From: Pseudomonadota bacterium
GTDB taxonomy: Bacteria; Pseudomonadota; Gammaproteobacteria; Burkholderiales; Burkholderiaceae_C
Assembly (NCBI GenBank): GCA_018241225.1
Contig: JAFEEG010000047.1
Span: 16,351-80,350 of the forward strand
DNA: 64,000 nt
Reading direction: 5' to 3'
Position numbers and translations under genes: made by a program. The first letter of the stretch is position 1, and each line of letters starts with the position of its first letter. Shown piece by piece: positions 17,223-26,488 of the stretch. The notes beneath the pieces are model-generated. The model was not told where the DNA came from. It saw nothing but the letters and a program-made list of their open reading frames with translations, and searched no databases.

Positions 17223-18659
17223 ATGCAGGTCTTCAACAACTTCATCAATGGCCAGTGGACTGCTGGCACCTCCTCCAGTCGCAACATCAACCCAAGCAAC
17301 CTTGCCGATGTGATCGGTGAGTACGCCCAGGGCGACGCGGCGCAGGTGGATGCGGCGGTCGCTGCCGCCACCGCGGCCTTCCCGGCCTGGGCCACCGGCA
17401 GCGTCCAGGCACGCTCCGATGCCCTGGACAAGATCGGCAACGAGATCCTGGCGCGCAAGGAAGCGCTGGGTACGCTCTTGGCGCGCGAAGAAGGCAAGAC
17501 CAAGGCCGAAGGCATCGGCGAGGCCGCGCGTGCCGGCTACATCTTCAAGTTCTTCGCGGGTGAATGCCTGCGCCTGGCCGGCGAGGTGCTGCCCTCGGTG
17601 CGACCGAACATCGGCGTGGAGATCACGCGCGAGCCGGTGGGTGTGGTGGGCCTGATCACGCCGTGGAACTTTCCCATCGCGATTCCCGCGTGGAAGATCG
17701 CGCCGGCGCTGGCCTTCGGCAACTGCGTGGTGCTCAAGCCGGCCGACCTGGTGCCGGGCTGTGCCTGGGCGATCGCCGAGATCATCAGCCGCTCGGGCAT
17801 CCCCGCCGGCGTGTTCAACCTGGTGATGGGCCGCGGCAGCGTGATCGGCAACGCGCTGGTCGAGCACCCGGGCGTGCATGCCATCAGCTTCACCGGTTCG
17901 GTGGGCGTGGGCCGCAGCATCGCGGTGCGCTGCGTCGAGACGCACAAGAAGGTGCAGCTGGAGATGGGCGGCAAGAACCCGCAGGTCATCCTGGACGACG
18001 CCGATCTCGCACAGGCGGTGGAACTGAGCGTGCAGAGCGCCTTCTATTCCACCGGCCAGCGCTGCACCGCATCCAGCCGCCTGATCGTCACCGAGGGCAT
18101 CTACCCGAAGTTCATCGAGGCCATGAAGGCCCGCATGGAGAAGATCAAGGTGGGCGATGCGCTGGCGCAGGGCACGGACATCGGCCCGGTCTCCAGCCAG
18201 AGCCAGCTCGAGCAGGACCTGAGCTACATCGAGATCGGCAAGGGCGAAGGCGCCACGCTGGCGGCCGGCGGCCAGCGCCTGAAGCTGGACACCGACGGCT
18301 TCTACATGCAGCCCGCGCTCTTCTCCGAATCGGTGGCCGCGATGCGCATCAACAAGGAAGAGATCTTCGGCCCGGTGGCCAGCGTGATCCGCGTGCAGGA
18401 CTACGACGAAGCCCTGGCGACCGCCAACGACACCGAGTTCGGTCTGTCGGCCGGCATCGCCACGACCAGCCTGAAGTACGCCACGCACTTCAAGCGCCAC
18501 AGCCAGGCCGGCATGGTGATGGTGAACCTGCCCACCGCGGGCGTGGACTACCACGTGCCGTTCGGCGGCCGCAAGGGTTCGAGCTACGGCCCGCGCGAGC
18601 AGGGCAAGTACGCGCAGGAGTTCTTCACCACGGTGAAGACGGCCTACACCTTGGCCTGA
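17223..18659 (+). CDS. Aldehyde dehydrogenase (probable 2-oxoglutarate semialdehyde dehydrogenase)
   Basis: A 478-residue NAD(P)+ aldehyde dehydrogenase with N149 in TPWNFPIAIP, general base E247 in QLEMGGKNP and nucleophile C281 in TGQRCTASS. The ATG at 17223 gives the typical start MQVFNNFINGQW; the frame extends back to 17160 inside the preceding gene. In oxidative uronate and pentose pathways the last step, 2-oxoglutarate semialdehyde to 2-oxoglutarate, uses this type of enzyme, which is the favoured role here. The exact substrate is inferred from neighbours. Its stronger G+C codon bias than the adjacent receptors is visible by eye. Confidence 0.88.
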   Translation: MQVFNNFINGQWTAGTSSSRNINPSNLADVIGEYAQGDAAQVDAAVAAATAAFPAWATGSVQARSDALDKIGNEILARKEALGTLLAREEGKTKAEGIGEAARAGYIFKFFAGECLRLAGEVLPSVRPNIGVEITREPVGVVGLITPWNFPIAIPAWKIAPALAFGNCVVLKPADLVPGCAWAIAEIISRSGIPAGVFNLVMGRGSVIGNALVEHPGVHAISFTGSVGVGRSIAVRCVETHKKVQLEMGGKNPQVILDDADLAQAVELSVQSAFYSTGQRCTASSRLIVTEGIYPKFIEAMKARMEKIKVGDALAQGTDIGPVSSQSQLEQDLSYIEIGKGEGATLAAGGQRLKLDTDGFYMQPALFSESVAAMRINKEEIFGPVASVIRVQDYDEALATANDTEFGLSAGIATTSLKYATHFKRHSQAGMVMVNLPTAGVDYHVPFGGRKGSSYGPREQGKYAQEFFTTVKTAYTLA

Positions 18660-18702
18660 GCCGGAGGCGCAAGCCGACATTGCAACAACTAGCGAGGACG
18701 AC

Positions 18703-19680
18703 ATGAAGATCAGAACACTATTGAAGACTGCCAAGGCTGCAGTGCTCGTTGCGTCCCTGGGGCTAGCGGCTGCATGGGCGCAGGGCTATCCTGACAAGCC
18801 AGTCAGGCTCGTGGTCGGGTTTCCGCCTGGCGGCACCACAGACGTGCTGGCTCGCATCGTGGCAGTGAAGCTCAGCGAAAAGCTCGGGCAGCAGTTCATC
18901 GTCGACAACCGTGCAGGCGCTGGCGGCATGATCGGCACCGATGCCGTGGCAAAGGCGGCACCGGACGGCTACACCCTCTTGTTCACCAGCAGCACGCTGG
19001 CGACCTACAAGTCGCTCTACGCCAAGGTGCCGTTCGACCCGGCGCGCGATCTGGCACCCATCGGCATGGTTGCCACCACACCCTACGTGCTGGTCGTGAA
19101 CCCGAAGCTGCCCGTGAAGTCGCTTTCCGAACTGATCTCGTATGCGAAAGCCCATCCTGGCGAGATCAACTATGCGGCATCCGCGCCGGGTGGCGGGCAA
19201 CAGTTGGCTTGGGAGATGCTCAAGCGCAACACGCAGACCAACATGGTCTACGTTCCGTACAAAGGTACCGGTGCACTCATGCCGGACCTGCTGGGCGGCA
19301 CGTTGCAGGCAGGCATCGACAACGTGGCTGTGTTGGTGCCGCACATCAAAAGCGGCGCCCTCAGGCCCATCGTCGTGACCGGCGCACAGCGCACGGCACT
19401 ACTGCCCGACGTTCCCACCGCGGTGGAGTCTGGCCAGTCCGATTTCAAGGTGATCGGCTGGTTCGGGCTGATGGCGCCGGCCAAGACGCCTCCCGCAGTG
19501 GTGCAACGCGTGAGCACTGCGCTGTCAGAGATTGTGAACCAGAAGGATGTCCAGGCCCACTTTCTTGAACTGGGCGGCGAAGCCGACACGCGCGATGCGG
19601 ACGCCATGCGCAAGCTGATTGCGTCTGAGACGGAGCGCTGGGGCAAGCTCATCCGCGAAGCCGGGATCACGGCGCAATGA
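18703..19680 (+). CDS. Bug/TctC-family solute-binding receptor 4
   Basis: A 325-residue receptor. The signal peptide ends near AAWA-QGYP. Hallmarks are VGFPPGGTTDVLARI and VDNRAGAGGMIGTDAV. It overlaps the following Ldh2-family gene by ATGA (19677-19680), so the two are translationally coupled, arguing that this receptor and dehydrogenase serve the same substrate. Confidence 0.92.
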   Translation: MKIRTLLKTAKAAVLVASLGLAAAWAQGYPDKPVRLVVGFPPGGTTDVLARIVAVKLSEKLGQQFIVDNRAGAGGMIGTDAVAKAAPDGYTLLFTSSTLATYKSLYAKVPFDPARDLAPIGMVATTPYVLVVNPKLPVKSLSELISYAKAHPGEINYAASAPGGGQQLAWEMLKRNTQTNMVYVPYKGTGALMPDLLGGTLQAGIDNVAVLVPHIKSGALRPIVVTGAQRTALLPDVPTAVESGQSDFKVIGWFGLMAPAKTPPAVVQRVSTALSEIVNQKDVQAHFLELGGEADTRDADAMRKLIASETERWGKLIREAGITAQ

Positions 19681-20753
19681 ACGACGCCTCCGAACTGCGC
19701 TTGAGCGCCGGTGAAGTCAGAGCGAAGGCACAGGCGCTCCTGTGCGCGGCGGGGCTGGTACCAGACAAGGCATTGGCGGTCGCCCGGCGCCTGGTCGAGG
19801 CAGACCTGCTGGGCCATCGCACGCACGGGCTACAGCAGCTACCCGTGTACCTCGAGCGGCTGGGCGACGGGCGGATCGCCACGTCGGGCGACATTGAGGT
19901 CTTGTCCGATTCCGGGGCGTGCTTTAGTTGGACCACCCCGCGCCTGCCAGGCGCTTGGGTCATGGAGCGCTTGGTCGAACAGGCGCTCGAGCGCTCGGCG
20001 CAGCATCCCGTGGTGACGGCCACGCTCTCGAACTGTTCGCATATTGGCGCGTTGCAGGCCTACCTCGAAGACATCGCACAGCACAACCTGCTTGCGATGC
20101 TGATGGTGACAGATCCGGGGGTGGCTTCCATGGCGCCGCCAGGCGGCGTCGATGCCGTGATCACATCCAATCCGATCGCTGCCTGCATACCTACTCAAGG
20201 TAATCCGATCCTGATCGACCAGACGACCACCCTGGTCAGCAACGGTGCGGTCGCGCAGCACGCAGCGCAGGGCGTTCCGCTCCCGGGAAACTGGGTCCGG
20301 GACAACCAAGGACGCCCCTCCGACGATCCGCACGTTTTGAGTACGAATCCTCCCGGCACGCTGATGCCGCTGGGCGGAGAGGATTTTGGCTACAAGGGCT
20401 TTGCGTTCGGCCTTCTCGTGGAGGCCTTCGCTCTCGCACTCTCGGGATTCGGTCGTGATCGGCCACAGGTCCGCGGCGCCCAGGGCGTGTTTCTGCAGTT
20501 GATCAACCCCGCGTGCTTCGGCCTGGGACTCACTGGCTTTCTTGCGGCGACAAGCGCATTGGTCGAGCAGTGCAGGAACAGCCGGCCAGCAGCGAACGGC
20601 ACTGGCATCCGATTGCCCGGCGAGCGGGCCCTTCGGGGCAAGAAGGCCCAGTTGAACGACGGAATTGTTTATTCCCGCGCCGCGCTCATCGAACTGGATG
20701 CATGGGCGAGCCGCGTTGAGTCGGACATCCGCTTCCTATCCCCTCGGTCATGA
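19677..20753 (+). CDS. Malate/L-lactate dehydrogenase-family (Ldh2) oxidoreductase A
   Basis: A 358-residue NAD(P)H-dependent 2-oxo acid reductase of the fold shared by malate, L-lactate, ureidoglycolate and L-sulfolactate dehydrogenases. Recognisable features are the N-terminal ADLLGHRTHGLQQLP block, NCSHIGALQAY with the expected histidine, and the NPIAACIP nucleotide/substrate loop. It is coupled to Bug receptor 4. A second member of the family lies at 26796. Confidence 0.87.
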   Translation: MNDASELRLSAGEVRAKAQALLCAAGLVPDKALAVARRLVEADLLGHRTHGLQQLPVYLERLGDGRIATSGDIEVLSDSGACFSWTTPRLPGAWVMERLVEQALERSAQHPVVTATLSNCSHIGALQAYLEDIAQHNLLAMLMVTDPGVASMAPPGGVDAVITSNPIAACIPTQGNPILIDQTTTLVSNGAVAQHAAQGVPLPGNWVRDNQGRPSDDPHVLSTNPPGTLMPLGGEDFGYKGFAFGLLVEAFALALSGFGRDRPQVRGAQGVFLQLINPACFGLGLTGFLAATSALVEQCRNSRPAANGTGIRLPGERALRGKKAQLNDGIVYSRAALIELDAWASRVESDIRFLSPRS

Positions 20754-20782
20754 CCATCGCAACAGTGAATGGAGCTCCTCAA

Positions 20783-21793
20783 ATGGCAATCTCAGTGGTA
20801 GACAACAGGTTTCGACGTTTCGTGGGGGGATTGGCCGTTCGTTGCTGCATGGCATTGGCCCTATCAACTTCCGGCGCCGCTTTCGCCGAGCAAGGCCCCT
20901 ACCCTAGCAAGCCCATCAAGATCGTGGTGCCGGCGTCACCGGGCGGAACGTCCGACATCCTCGCGCGAACGCTGGGCGTCGAGTTGACCAAGCGCTGGAA
21001 CCAAGCGGTGGTCGTAGACAACCGGCCAGGCGCGGACAGCAACGTCGGCACAGAACTGGTGGCAAGAGCCCCTGCCGACGGCTACACCCTGCTGCTACTC
21101 GACACCAGCACCTTGACGATGGGACCGAGCCTCTACCCGAAGCTCAACTACAACCCCGGCAAGGATCTGCGCCCGATCACGATGCTGGTCTTCTCTCCCC
21201 ATGCGCTGGCCGTTCACCCCTCTCTGCCCGTCCACAATGTTCGAGAGCTCATCGCCTACTCGAAGGCCAATCCCGGAAAGCTCAACTTTGCGTCGGCGAG
21301 CAATGCAAGCCGCCTGGCTGCCGCACAGATGAATCTGCTCACGGGAATGGACATGCTGATCGTGCCCTACAAGGGAGGTGCCGCAAGTCTCAACGCTGTA
21401 GCGGGCGGCGAGGCCAATGTGGTCCTCAATGGACTCTTGGCTACATTGCCTCAGATCAAGGCTGGCACCATCCGGGGGCTGGCCGTTGCAAGTGAGCGCC
21501 GCATGGAGGCCGCACCCGATATTCCCACGGCCATCGAGGGCGGACTGCCCAACTTCGTCACCGGTAGTTGGCAGGGCATCGTAGCGCCAGCCGGTACGCC
21601 GCCAGAGATTGTCGCGAAGCTCAACAGCACGATTCTGGAAATTCTGAGAACGCCAGAGATCCGCTCCAAGCTGGTGAATCTCGGCGCGGAGGTCATCGCC
21701 AATTCACCTGAAGAGTTCGGCCAATTCCTGAGCAAGGAAACGCAGCGATGGTCCGCGGTGGTCAAGCAGGCGAACATCAAGCTTGAGAACTGA
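20783..21793 (+). CDS. Bug/TctC-family solute-binding receptor 5
   Basis: A 336-residue receptor, last gene of the array. The ATG at 20783 has GGAG 8 bp upstream and gives a normal signal peptide (NRFRRF, then a hydrophobic core ending near AAFA-EQGPYP). An alternative ATG at 20750 overlaps the preceding stop codon. The mature part shows VVPASPGGTSDILAR and VDNRPGADSNVG. Confidence 0.9.
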   Translation: MAISVVDNRFRRFVGGLAVRCCMALALSTSGAAFAEQGPYPSKPIKIVVPASPGGTSDILARTLGVELTKRWNQAVVVDNRPGADSNVGTELVARAPADGYTLLLLDTSTLTMGPSLYPKLNYNPGKDLRPITMLVFSPHALAVHPSLPVHNVRELIAYSKANPGKLNFASASNASRLAAAQMNLLTGMDMLIVPYKGGAASLNAVAGGEANVVLNGLLATLPQIKAGTIRGLAVASERRMEAAPDIPTAIEGGLPNFVTGSWQGIVAPAGTPPEIVAKLNSTILEILRTPEIRSKLVNLGAEVIANSPEEFGQFLSKETQRWSAVVKQANIKLEN

Positions 21794-21961
21794 TCGTGGC
21801 CGACCGTCCCCTGCCGATCTTGTCGCACCGATCGAACCCGATGTGTCTGAGCACCTCCATGCGGCAACGAAAGCCTGTCTCTTCGCCACGGTCCCTGGCG
21901 AAGGTGGGGCATTGACGGGGCGCGTCCGCGAAAGCGCGGGCCCTCCTCGCGCCTAAGTCGA

Positions 21962-23557
21962 TCAACTGATCAACGTCATCAAGCGACCCGACAGGGGCGC
22001 GCTCGGCAGCGTGTCCAACGACACGCTATGCCGCGCGGTAGTGATGACCAGCCGTTCGCCACCTGACTCGTCGAGCGAGGGCGAGAACGCCAGGTCGGTG
22101 GCACAAGGCACCGGCAAGCCCACAACCCGATCGAGCTGGCCATCGGATGTGAACCTCATCACCGACCAGCCATCGCAAAGCGCAGTCCAGATGCCACCAT
22201 GCGAATCGAAGGCAAGGCCACTGACACGGCCGGACCCTTTGGGAACCGTCGCCAATCGTCTGACCGAACCCTGCCCCTGGTGCATGAGCAGGATCGCGCC
22301 GGAAACGGGGGCAGTGGCATAGAGCGACTTGCTCGTCGCGTCCCAACCGAGCGATTGCACAGTTTCGCCGACCCGCCACTGCACGTCGAGGGTGCCGTCT
22401 TCGCGCACCCGGCCAATTGCAGCGCCAGCCTCGGGCAGCGCGACTGCCGCCCACACCGTTTCGTCATCGCCGTTGCAGACCGCGAGGACGTGACCCGACA
22501 ACCACGGCGAAACAGCGGTCTTGTTGCCCGCGGCATCGACACGCGTCGCAGTGCGTTCCGTGACGACCACGACGTTGCCGCCCTCGCGCAGCATCCCGAC
22601 CACCGGTGCCTCTAGCGCCGCGACCTCACGATCGCGGCCCGCTTCGAAAAGCCGGACGGAAGGTGCCAGCGCGTCAGCCCACCACAGCCTTTTGCCATCG
22701 GCGGACCAAAGGGGAAAAGCGCCATGGAAAGCCCAATCGCCGGGCAGTGCCGTCACAGCCGCCTCCGTGCTCGTGCCGGCATCGGAGCCCATCGCAGGGA
22801 GCTGGGCGCCGACACGGCGAGCGGCCTCGGCCACCTCGGGCCCCAACAGTTCAAGACGCTCGCGCGTCAACCGATAGGCTGGCCCTGCCACGCTGATCGC
22901 GCCGCGGACCTGGCCTGAACTGTCGACCACGGGTGCGCCGACGCAACGCACGCCCAGAACAATTTCCTCATCGTCGATGGCATAGCCGCGCGCCTTGGTG
23001 ATTCGAAGCTCCGCCTGCAACCGGCGGCGGTCCGTGATCGTCAGGGGCGTCAATGGCTTCAAAATCGCTTCGCGCACGATCGTGTCGCGTGCCTCGTCGG
23101 GCATGGCCGACAGAATTGCCTTGCCCTGGCTGGTGCAGTGCACCGGCTTGCGCTCGCCCAGCGCCGCGGCGGAGCGTTGGCTATGTGCACCATCACAGCG
23201 CTCCAGCGAGATCACTTCACGCCCATCCAGCGTCGCGAGATAGCTCGTCTCGCCTGTCAGGTCGCGCAATGCGCGCAGCTCCATGGCCGCCGCCGCCACC
23301 AGGTCAGGCATCGAATAGGCCTGCCGCGCCATCTCGAAGCAGCGAAAGCCCAGGCAGTAGACCTTGCGCAGCGGGTCGCGCCGCACCAGGCCACGCGCCA
23401 CCAAGGTGGCAAGCAGCCGGTAAATGGTCGTCCGAGGCAGCGCCAGTTGCTCGGCAAGTTCGCTTTGCCCCAAGCCCTGGGGCGACGCGCCAATGGCGTC
23501 CAGCACATCCAACGCTTTTTCGAGGGCGCCGGTGCCCGCTCCGGGTGATGTGGCCAC
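21962..23557 (-). CDS. IclR-type regulator fused to an SMP-30/gluconolactonase-like domain
   Basis: A 531-residue two-part protein. Residues about 10-75 form the IclR winged helix-turn-helix (QSELAEQLALPRTTIYRLL), and about 80-250 the IclR effector domain, with the CTSQGKAIL motif and VRCVGAPVVD. From about 270 to the end the sequence becomes a beta-propeller-like SMP-30/gluconolactonase/LRE domain (PLWSADGKRLWWAD, GLAFDSHGGIWTALCDGW, TDLAFSP). The fused domain could hydrolyse or sense a sugar lactone and so couple metabolite detection to DNA binding. The GTG at 23557 with AAAGGCGG upstream was chosen; an ATG at 23599 would place a candidate operator inside the gene. It is divergent from the RraA-type operon, its likely target. 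Confidence 0.88.
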   Translation of the reverse strand: MATSPGAGTGALEKALDVLDAIGASPQGLGQSELAEQLALPRTTIYRLLATLVARGLVRRDPLRKVYCLGFRCFEMARQAYSMPDLVAAAAMELRALRDLTGETSYLATLDGREVISLERCDGAHSQRSAAALGERKPVHCTSQGKAILSAMPDEARDTIVREAILKPLTPLTITDRRRLQAELRITKARGYAIDDEEIVLGVRCVGAPVVDSSGQVRGAISVAGPAYRLTRERLELLGPEVAEAARRVGAQLPAMGSDAGTSTEAAVTALPGDWAFHGAFPLWSADGKRLWWADALAPSVRLFEAGRDREVAALEAPVVGMLREGGNVVVVTERTATRVDAAGNKTAVSPWLSGHVLAVCNGDDETVWAAVALPEAGAAIGRVREDGTLDVQWRVGETVQSLGWDATSKSLYATAPVSGAILLMHQGQGSVRRLATVPKGSGRVSGLAFDSHGGIWTALCDGWSVMRFTSDGQLDRVVGLPVPCATDLAFSPSLDESGGERLVITTARHSVSLDTLPSAPLSGRLMTLIS

Positions 23558-23569
23558 GTTATCCGCCTT

Positions 23570-23714
23570 TTGTCTCAACTGATGGTACTGGGCATGCAAA
23601 AGAGCCCCCGTGCCCTGTTGTCAGTGATTCTATTTTTTGGGGACCTTCACTAGCATCAAAGCCACACGTTCTCCTGCTCCACAGCGTTCTGTCTATTCCC
23701 ACCATTTGAGACAA
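23570..23714. promoter_or_regulatory. Divergent promoter with inverted TTGAGACAA elements
   Basis: TTGTCTCAA (23570-23578) and TTGAGACAA (23706-23714) are perfect inverted copies, each just upstream of one of the two divergent start codons (GTG 23557 on minus, ATG 23719 on plus). They are candidate binding sites for the adjacent IclR-type regulator. Confidence 0.45.
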
Positions 23715-23718
23715 GACC

Positions 23719-24525
23719 ATGACCACCACGCCTCCTCCTCTGACCTCGATTCCTCAACGCGCCCCGGCGCCCTACGTCTCTGACGAGGTGCTGGACCGCC
23801 TGGCCAAGGCGACCAGCGGCTCACTGACCACGCAGCTGTACATCAAGGGATTTCGCCAGCCGGTGCTCCACGGGCTCACGCCGTTGAACAAGAAGATCAA
23901 GCCGTTTGCGGGCCGCGCCTACACGATGCGATTCATTCCGGCGCGCGAAGACGTCGACGTCTACGCCAACCTCACGACCGAGCCGAGCGCAGACAACCTG
24001 CAATGGGTCGGCGTCGAACAACTCGAGCCGGGCCACGTGCTGGTCATCGACAGCAACAAGGACGGGCGCGCAGCATCCATGGGAAACATGCTGATCACCC
24101 GCATGATGATGCGCGGCGCCCGTGGCGTCGTCACCGACGGGTCGTTTCGCGACGGGACCGAGCTGAGCCAGATGGACTTCCCGATCTGGTCGACTGGCGT
24201 GACCGCCACCACGCGCCTGTCCTACCACCACGTGGCGGATCTTCAAGTGCCGATCGGCTGCGCCGGCGTCGCCGTGTACCCGGGTGACGTGATCCATGGT
24301 GATGGCGACAACATTACAGTGATCCCCGCCCACCTGGCCGAAGAGATGGCTGACCTGTGCGAGAAGCGCGACGACATCGAGGCCTACCTGGCCTTGCGCG
24401 TGCAGGCAGGCGAAGCACTCTGGGGCCTGTACCCGCCCAGCGACGCAACGCGCGCCCAGCACAAGCAATGGGTGGCCGACGGTCGCCCGCCCATCGCACC
24501 GGCCAAGCCCGCAGGCAGCCGCTGA
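23719..24525 (+). CDS. RraA/HMG-aldolase-family protein
   Basis: A 268-residue protein of the RraA-like fold, which includes RNase E regulators and the metal-dependent 4-hydroxy-4-methyl-2-oxoglutarate aldolase/oxaloacetate decarboxylases. The conserved core is visible: MGNMLITRM (121-129), then RGVVTDGSFRD (135-145) with D140, R144 and D145. It is longer than E. coli RraA (about 160 residues), with extensions at both ends, as in catabolic members. It leads a catabolic operon under the IclR-type regulator, so an aldolase/lyase or decarboxylase acting on a 2-oxo acid is more likely than RNase control. Confidence 0.85.
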   Translation: MTTTPPPLTSIPQRAPAPYVSDEVLDRLAKATSGSLTTQLYIKGFRQPVLHGLTPLNKKIKPFAGRAYTMRFIPAREDVDVYANLTTEPSADNLQWVGVEQLEPGHVLVIDSNKDGRAASMGNMLITRMMMRGARGVVTDGSFRDGTELSQMDFPIWSTGVTATTRLSYHHVADLQVPIGCAGVAVYPGDVIHGDGDNITVIPAHLAEEMADLCEKRDDIEAYLALRVQAGEALWGLYPPSDATRAQHKQWVADGRPPIAPAKPAGSR

Positions 24526-24549
24526 CAAGGCAACAAAGGACTCCCACAA

Positions 24550-25005
24550 ATGGCCAACTCGAAATTCACCCCCGACGACCACGCGGCGCTCATCCGCCGC
24601 TACTTCGACGCATGCAACGCCGCCGACTACGACGCGCTGGTCAGCTGCTTCACGCCCGACGCCGTGCACTACTTTCCGGCAGGGCTACCTGAAATCCCCT
24701 GGCGCTCGGCCGACACCATCGCCAGGAAGTGGCAGTGGTGCGTCGAAACGCTGGGCTCGCAGTGGACCATCGACAAGCTCATCGTCAGCTACAACACGCC
24801 CGAGGCCATGATCGAGTGGACCCACTGGAAGAACAAGAGCGGCACCGCGCTGCGTGGTGCCGAGTGGTACGACTTCGACCCTGAGACCGGAAAGATCAAG
24901 GAGATCCGCGCCTACTACGCTGCTCCCGCCGACAAGGAAGTGAAGATCAACGAGTTGGTCGCGTTCGACTACGCTGGCCGCGGCTATCCGCTCAAGAGCA
25001 AGTAG
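24550..25005 (+). CDS. SnoaL-like / NTF2-fold protein
   Basis: A 151-residue protein with the NTF2-like pattern: an N-terminal helix (AALIRRYFDACNAADYDALVSCFTPDAVHYFP), aromatic-rich strands (MIEWTHWKNKSGTALRGAEWYDFD) and a final IKEIRAYYAAP strand. Such small alpha+beta cones serve as cyclases, isomerases, hydrolases or binding proteins. It lies 24 bp after the RraA-type gene and 7 bp before an aldehyde dehydrogenase. The specific reaction is unknown. Confidence 0.82.
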   Translation: MANSKFTPDDHAALIRRYFDACNAADYDALVSCFTPDAVHYFPAGLPEIPWRSADTIARKWQWCVETLGSQWTIDKLIVSYNTPEAMIEWTHWKNKSGTALRGAEWYDFDPETGKIKEIRAYYAAPADKEVKINELVAFDYAGRGYPLKSK

Positions 25006-25012
25006 GAAGCCG

Positions 25013-26488
25013 ATGCTCCAATCCATTGATGCACGCTCCGGTACTCCCATCGGAGAGCATTGGCCTGAATCCAATCTGGCTCAGATCGCAGAGGCCGTGG
25101 ACGCTGCCGAGGCTGCTGCCGGCGATTTCGCCAGCACCTCTGCGCCCCAGCGCGCCGCATTGTTGCGCGCCTTGGCTGCCGAACTCGAAGCCGATCGCGA
25201 AGCACTGGTCGCCTTGGCCGATCGCGAAACCGGCTTGGGGCTGCCGCGCCTGAATGGCGAACTGGACCGCACCACGTTCCAGCTGCGTGGCTTTGCGGGT
25301 GTCGTCGAGCGCGGCGTCGCGCACGAGCGCATCGACGACGCTGCCGTCGCCGGTCCACCGCCGGCGGGCCGCCCTCGCCTCACCCGCGTCCGAGTGCCCG
25401 TCGGGCCCGTTGCGATGTTCTCGGCCAGCAACTTCCCGTTCGCGTTTTCGGTGTTGGGTGGAGACACCGCTTCCGCCCTGGCAGCAGGTTGCCCGGTTGT
25501 CGTCAAAGGCCATCCCGCGCATCCGGAACTGTCACGCCGCACGGCCGCCTTGGCCAGCCGGGTCGTTGCGCAGCAGGGCCTGCCGCCTGGGGTCTTCCAG
25601 TTCGTTGAAGGCGCGTCGATCGAGGTCGGTGTGGCCTTAACCAAAGCTCCGGCCGTTGCCGCCGTGGCGTTCACCGGCTCGTACAAGGGCGGCATCGCCC
25701 TCGCCAAGATTGCGGCCCAGCGCCCGCGCCCCATCCCGTTCTATGGAGAACTCGGCTCCGTCAATCCGTTGTTGGTGTTGCCGCCTGCACTCGAATCCAA
25801 GGGCGCCGAACTGGCTGCAACGCTGGCGAGCTCCATCTGCTTGGGCGCTGGTCAGTTCTGCACCAGCCCAGGGGTGATCGTGGTGGCGGAAGGCAGCGCC
25901 GGCGATGCGTTCACCGCGGCATTGGCAACGGCGCTGAAGGACATGCAGCCGCATGCGATGCTGTCTCCCGGCATTCGGGCGACGTTTGACCGTGGCGTCG
26001 CGCAATGGCGCGCCACGCCGCAAATCAAACCCCTGGTTGACGCGAGAGACGGAGGGCCGGCGACATTGCCACGCCCTTTCCTGGCCGAAGTGACAGCCGA
26101 GGACTTCATCGCCAACTCCGCCCTACACGAAGAAGTATTTGGCTCGGCCGCACTGGTGGTGCGCGTGGCGTCCACAGATCAAGCGGTGCAGGTGCTCAAG
26201 TGCATCGGTGGCTCCTTGACTGTCACGTTGTGGGGCGCCGAGGTGCAAAGCGATGAAGCACATCGCCTGGTGCGCGTGGCTACGCAAGTCGCCGGGCGCG
26301 TCCTTTTCAGCGGCGTGCCCACCGGCGTCGCAGTGACGGCAGCGCAGCACCACGGGGGGCCCTTCCCCGCCTCAACCCAGCCTTTCACCACATCCGTGGG
26401 CTATGCCGCGCTGGATCGCTTCCTTCGGCCCGTGGCCTTGCAGGATGCGCCCCAATGGATGGTCGATCGACAAGGAGTGCCGGCATGA
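25013..26488 (+). CDS. 2,5-dioxovalerate (2-oxoglutarate semialdehyde) dehydrogenase-like
   Basis: A 491-residue aldehyde dehydrogenase of the NADP+-dependent 2,5-dioxopentanoate type. Catalytic residues are N140 (SASNFPFAF), E246 (FYGELGSVNP) and C283 (GAGQFCTSPG). The FYGELGSVNP and GAGQFCTSPG contexts are characteristic of this branch and differ from the enzyme at 17223. It would convert 2-oxoglutarate semialdehyde to 2-oxoglutarate, the end of oxidative sugar-acid routes. ATGA overlap couples it to the Dabb-domain gene downstream. Confidence 0.88.
   Translation: MLQSIDARSGTPIGEHWPESNLAQIAEAVDAAEAAAGDFASTSAPQRAALLRALAAELEADREALVALADRETGLGLPRLNGELDRTTFQLRGFAGVVERGVAHERIDDAAVAGPPPAGRPRLTRVRVPVGPVAMFSASNFPFAFSVLGGDTASALAAGCPVVVKGHPAHPELSRRTAALASRVVAQQGLPPGVFQFVEGASIEVGVALTKAPAVAAVAFTGSYKGGIALAKIAAQRPRPIPFYGELGSVNPLLVLPPALESKGAELAATLASSICLGAGQFCTSPGVIVVAEGSAGDAFTAALATALKDMQPHAMLSPGIRATFDRGVAQWRATPQIKPLVDARDGGPATLPRPFLAEVTAEDFIANSALHEEVFGSAALVVRVASTDQAVQVLKCIGGSLTVTLWGAEVQSDEAHRLVRVATQVAGRVLFSGVPTGVAVTAAQHHGGPFPASTQPFTTSVGYAALDRFLRPVALQDAPQWMVDRQGVPA

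Noticed and set aside
21926-21939. Possible terminator hairpin CCGCG-AAAG-CGCGG between convergent genes
   Set aside because: Only a 5-bp stem and no T run; too weak to call although the position is right.
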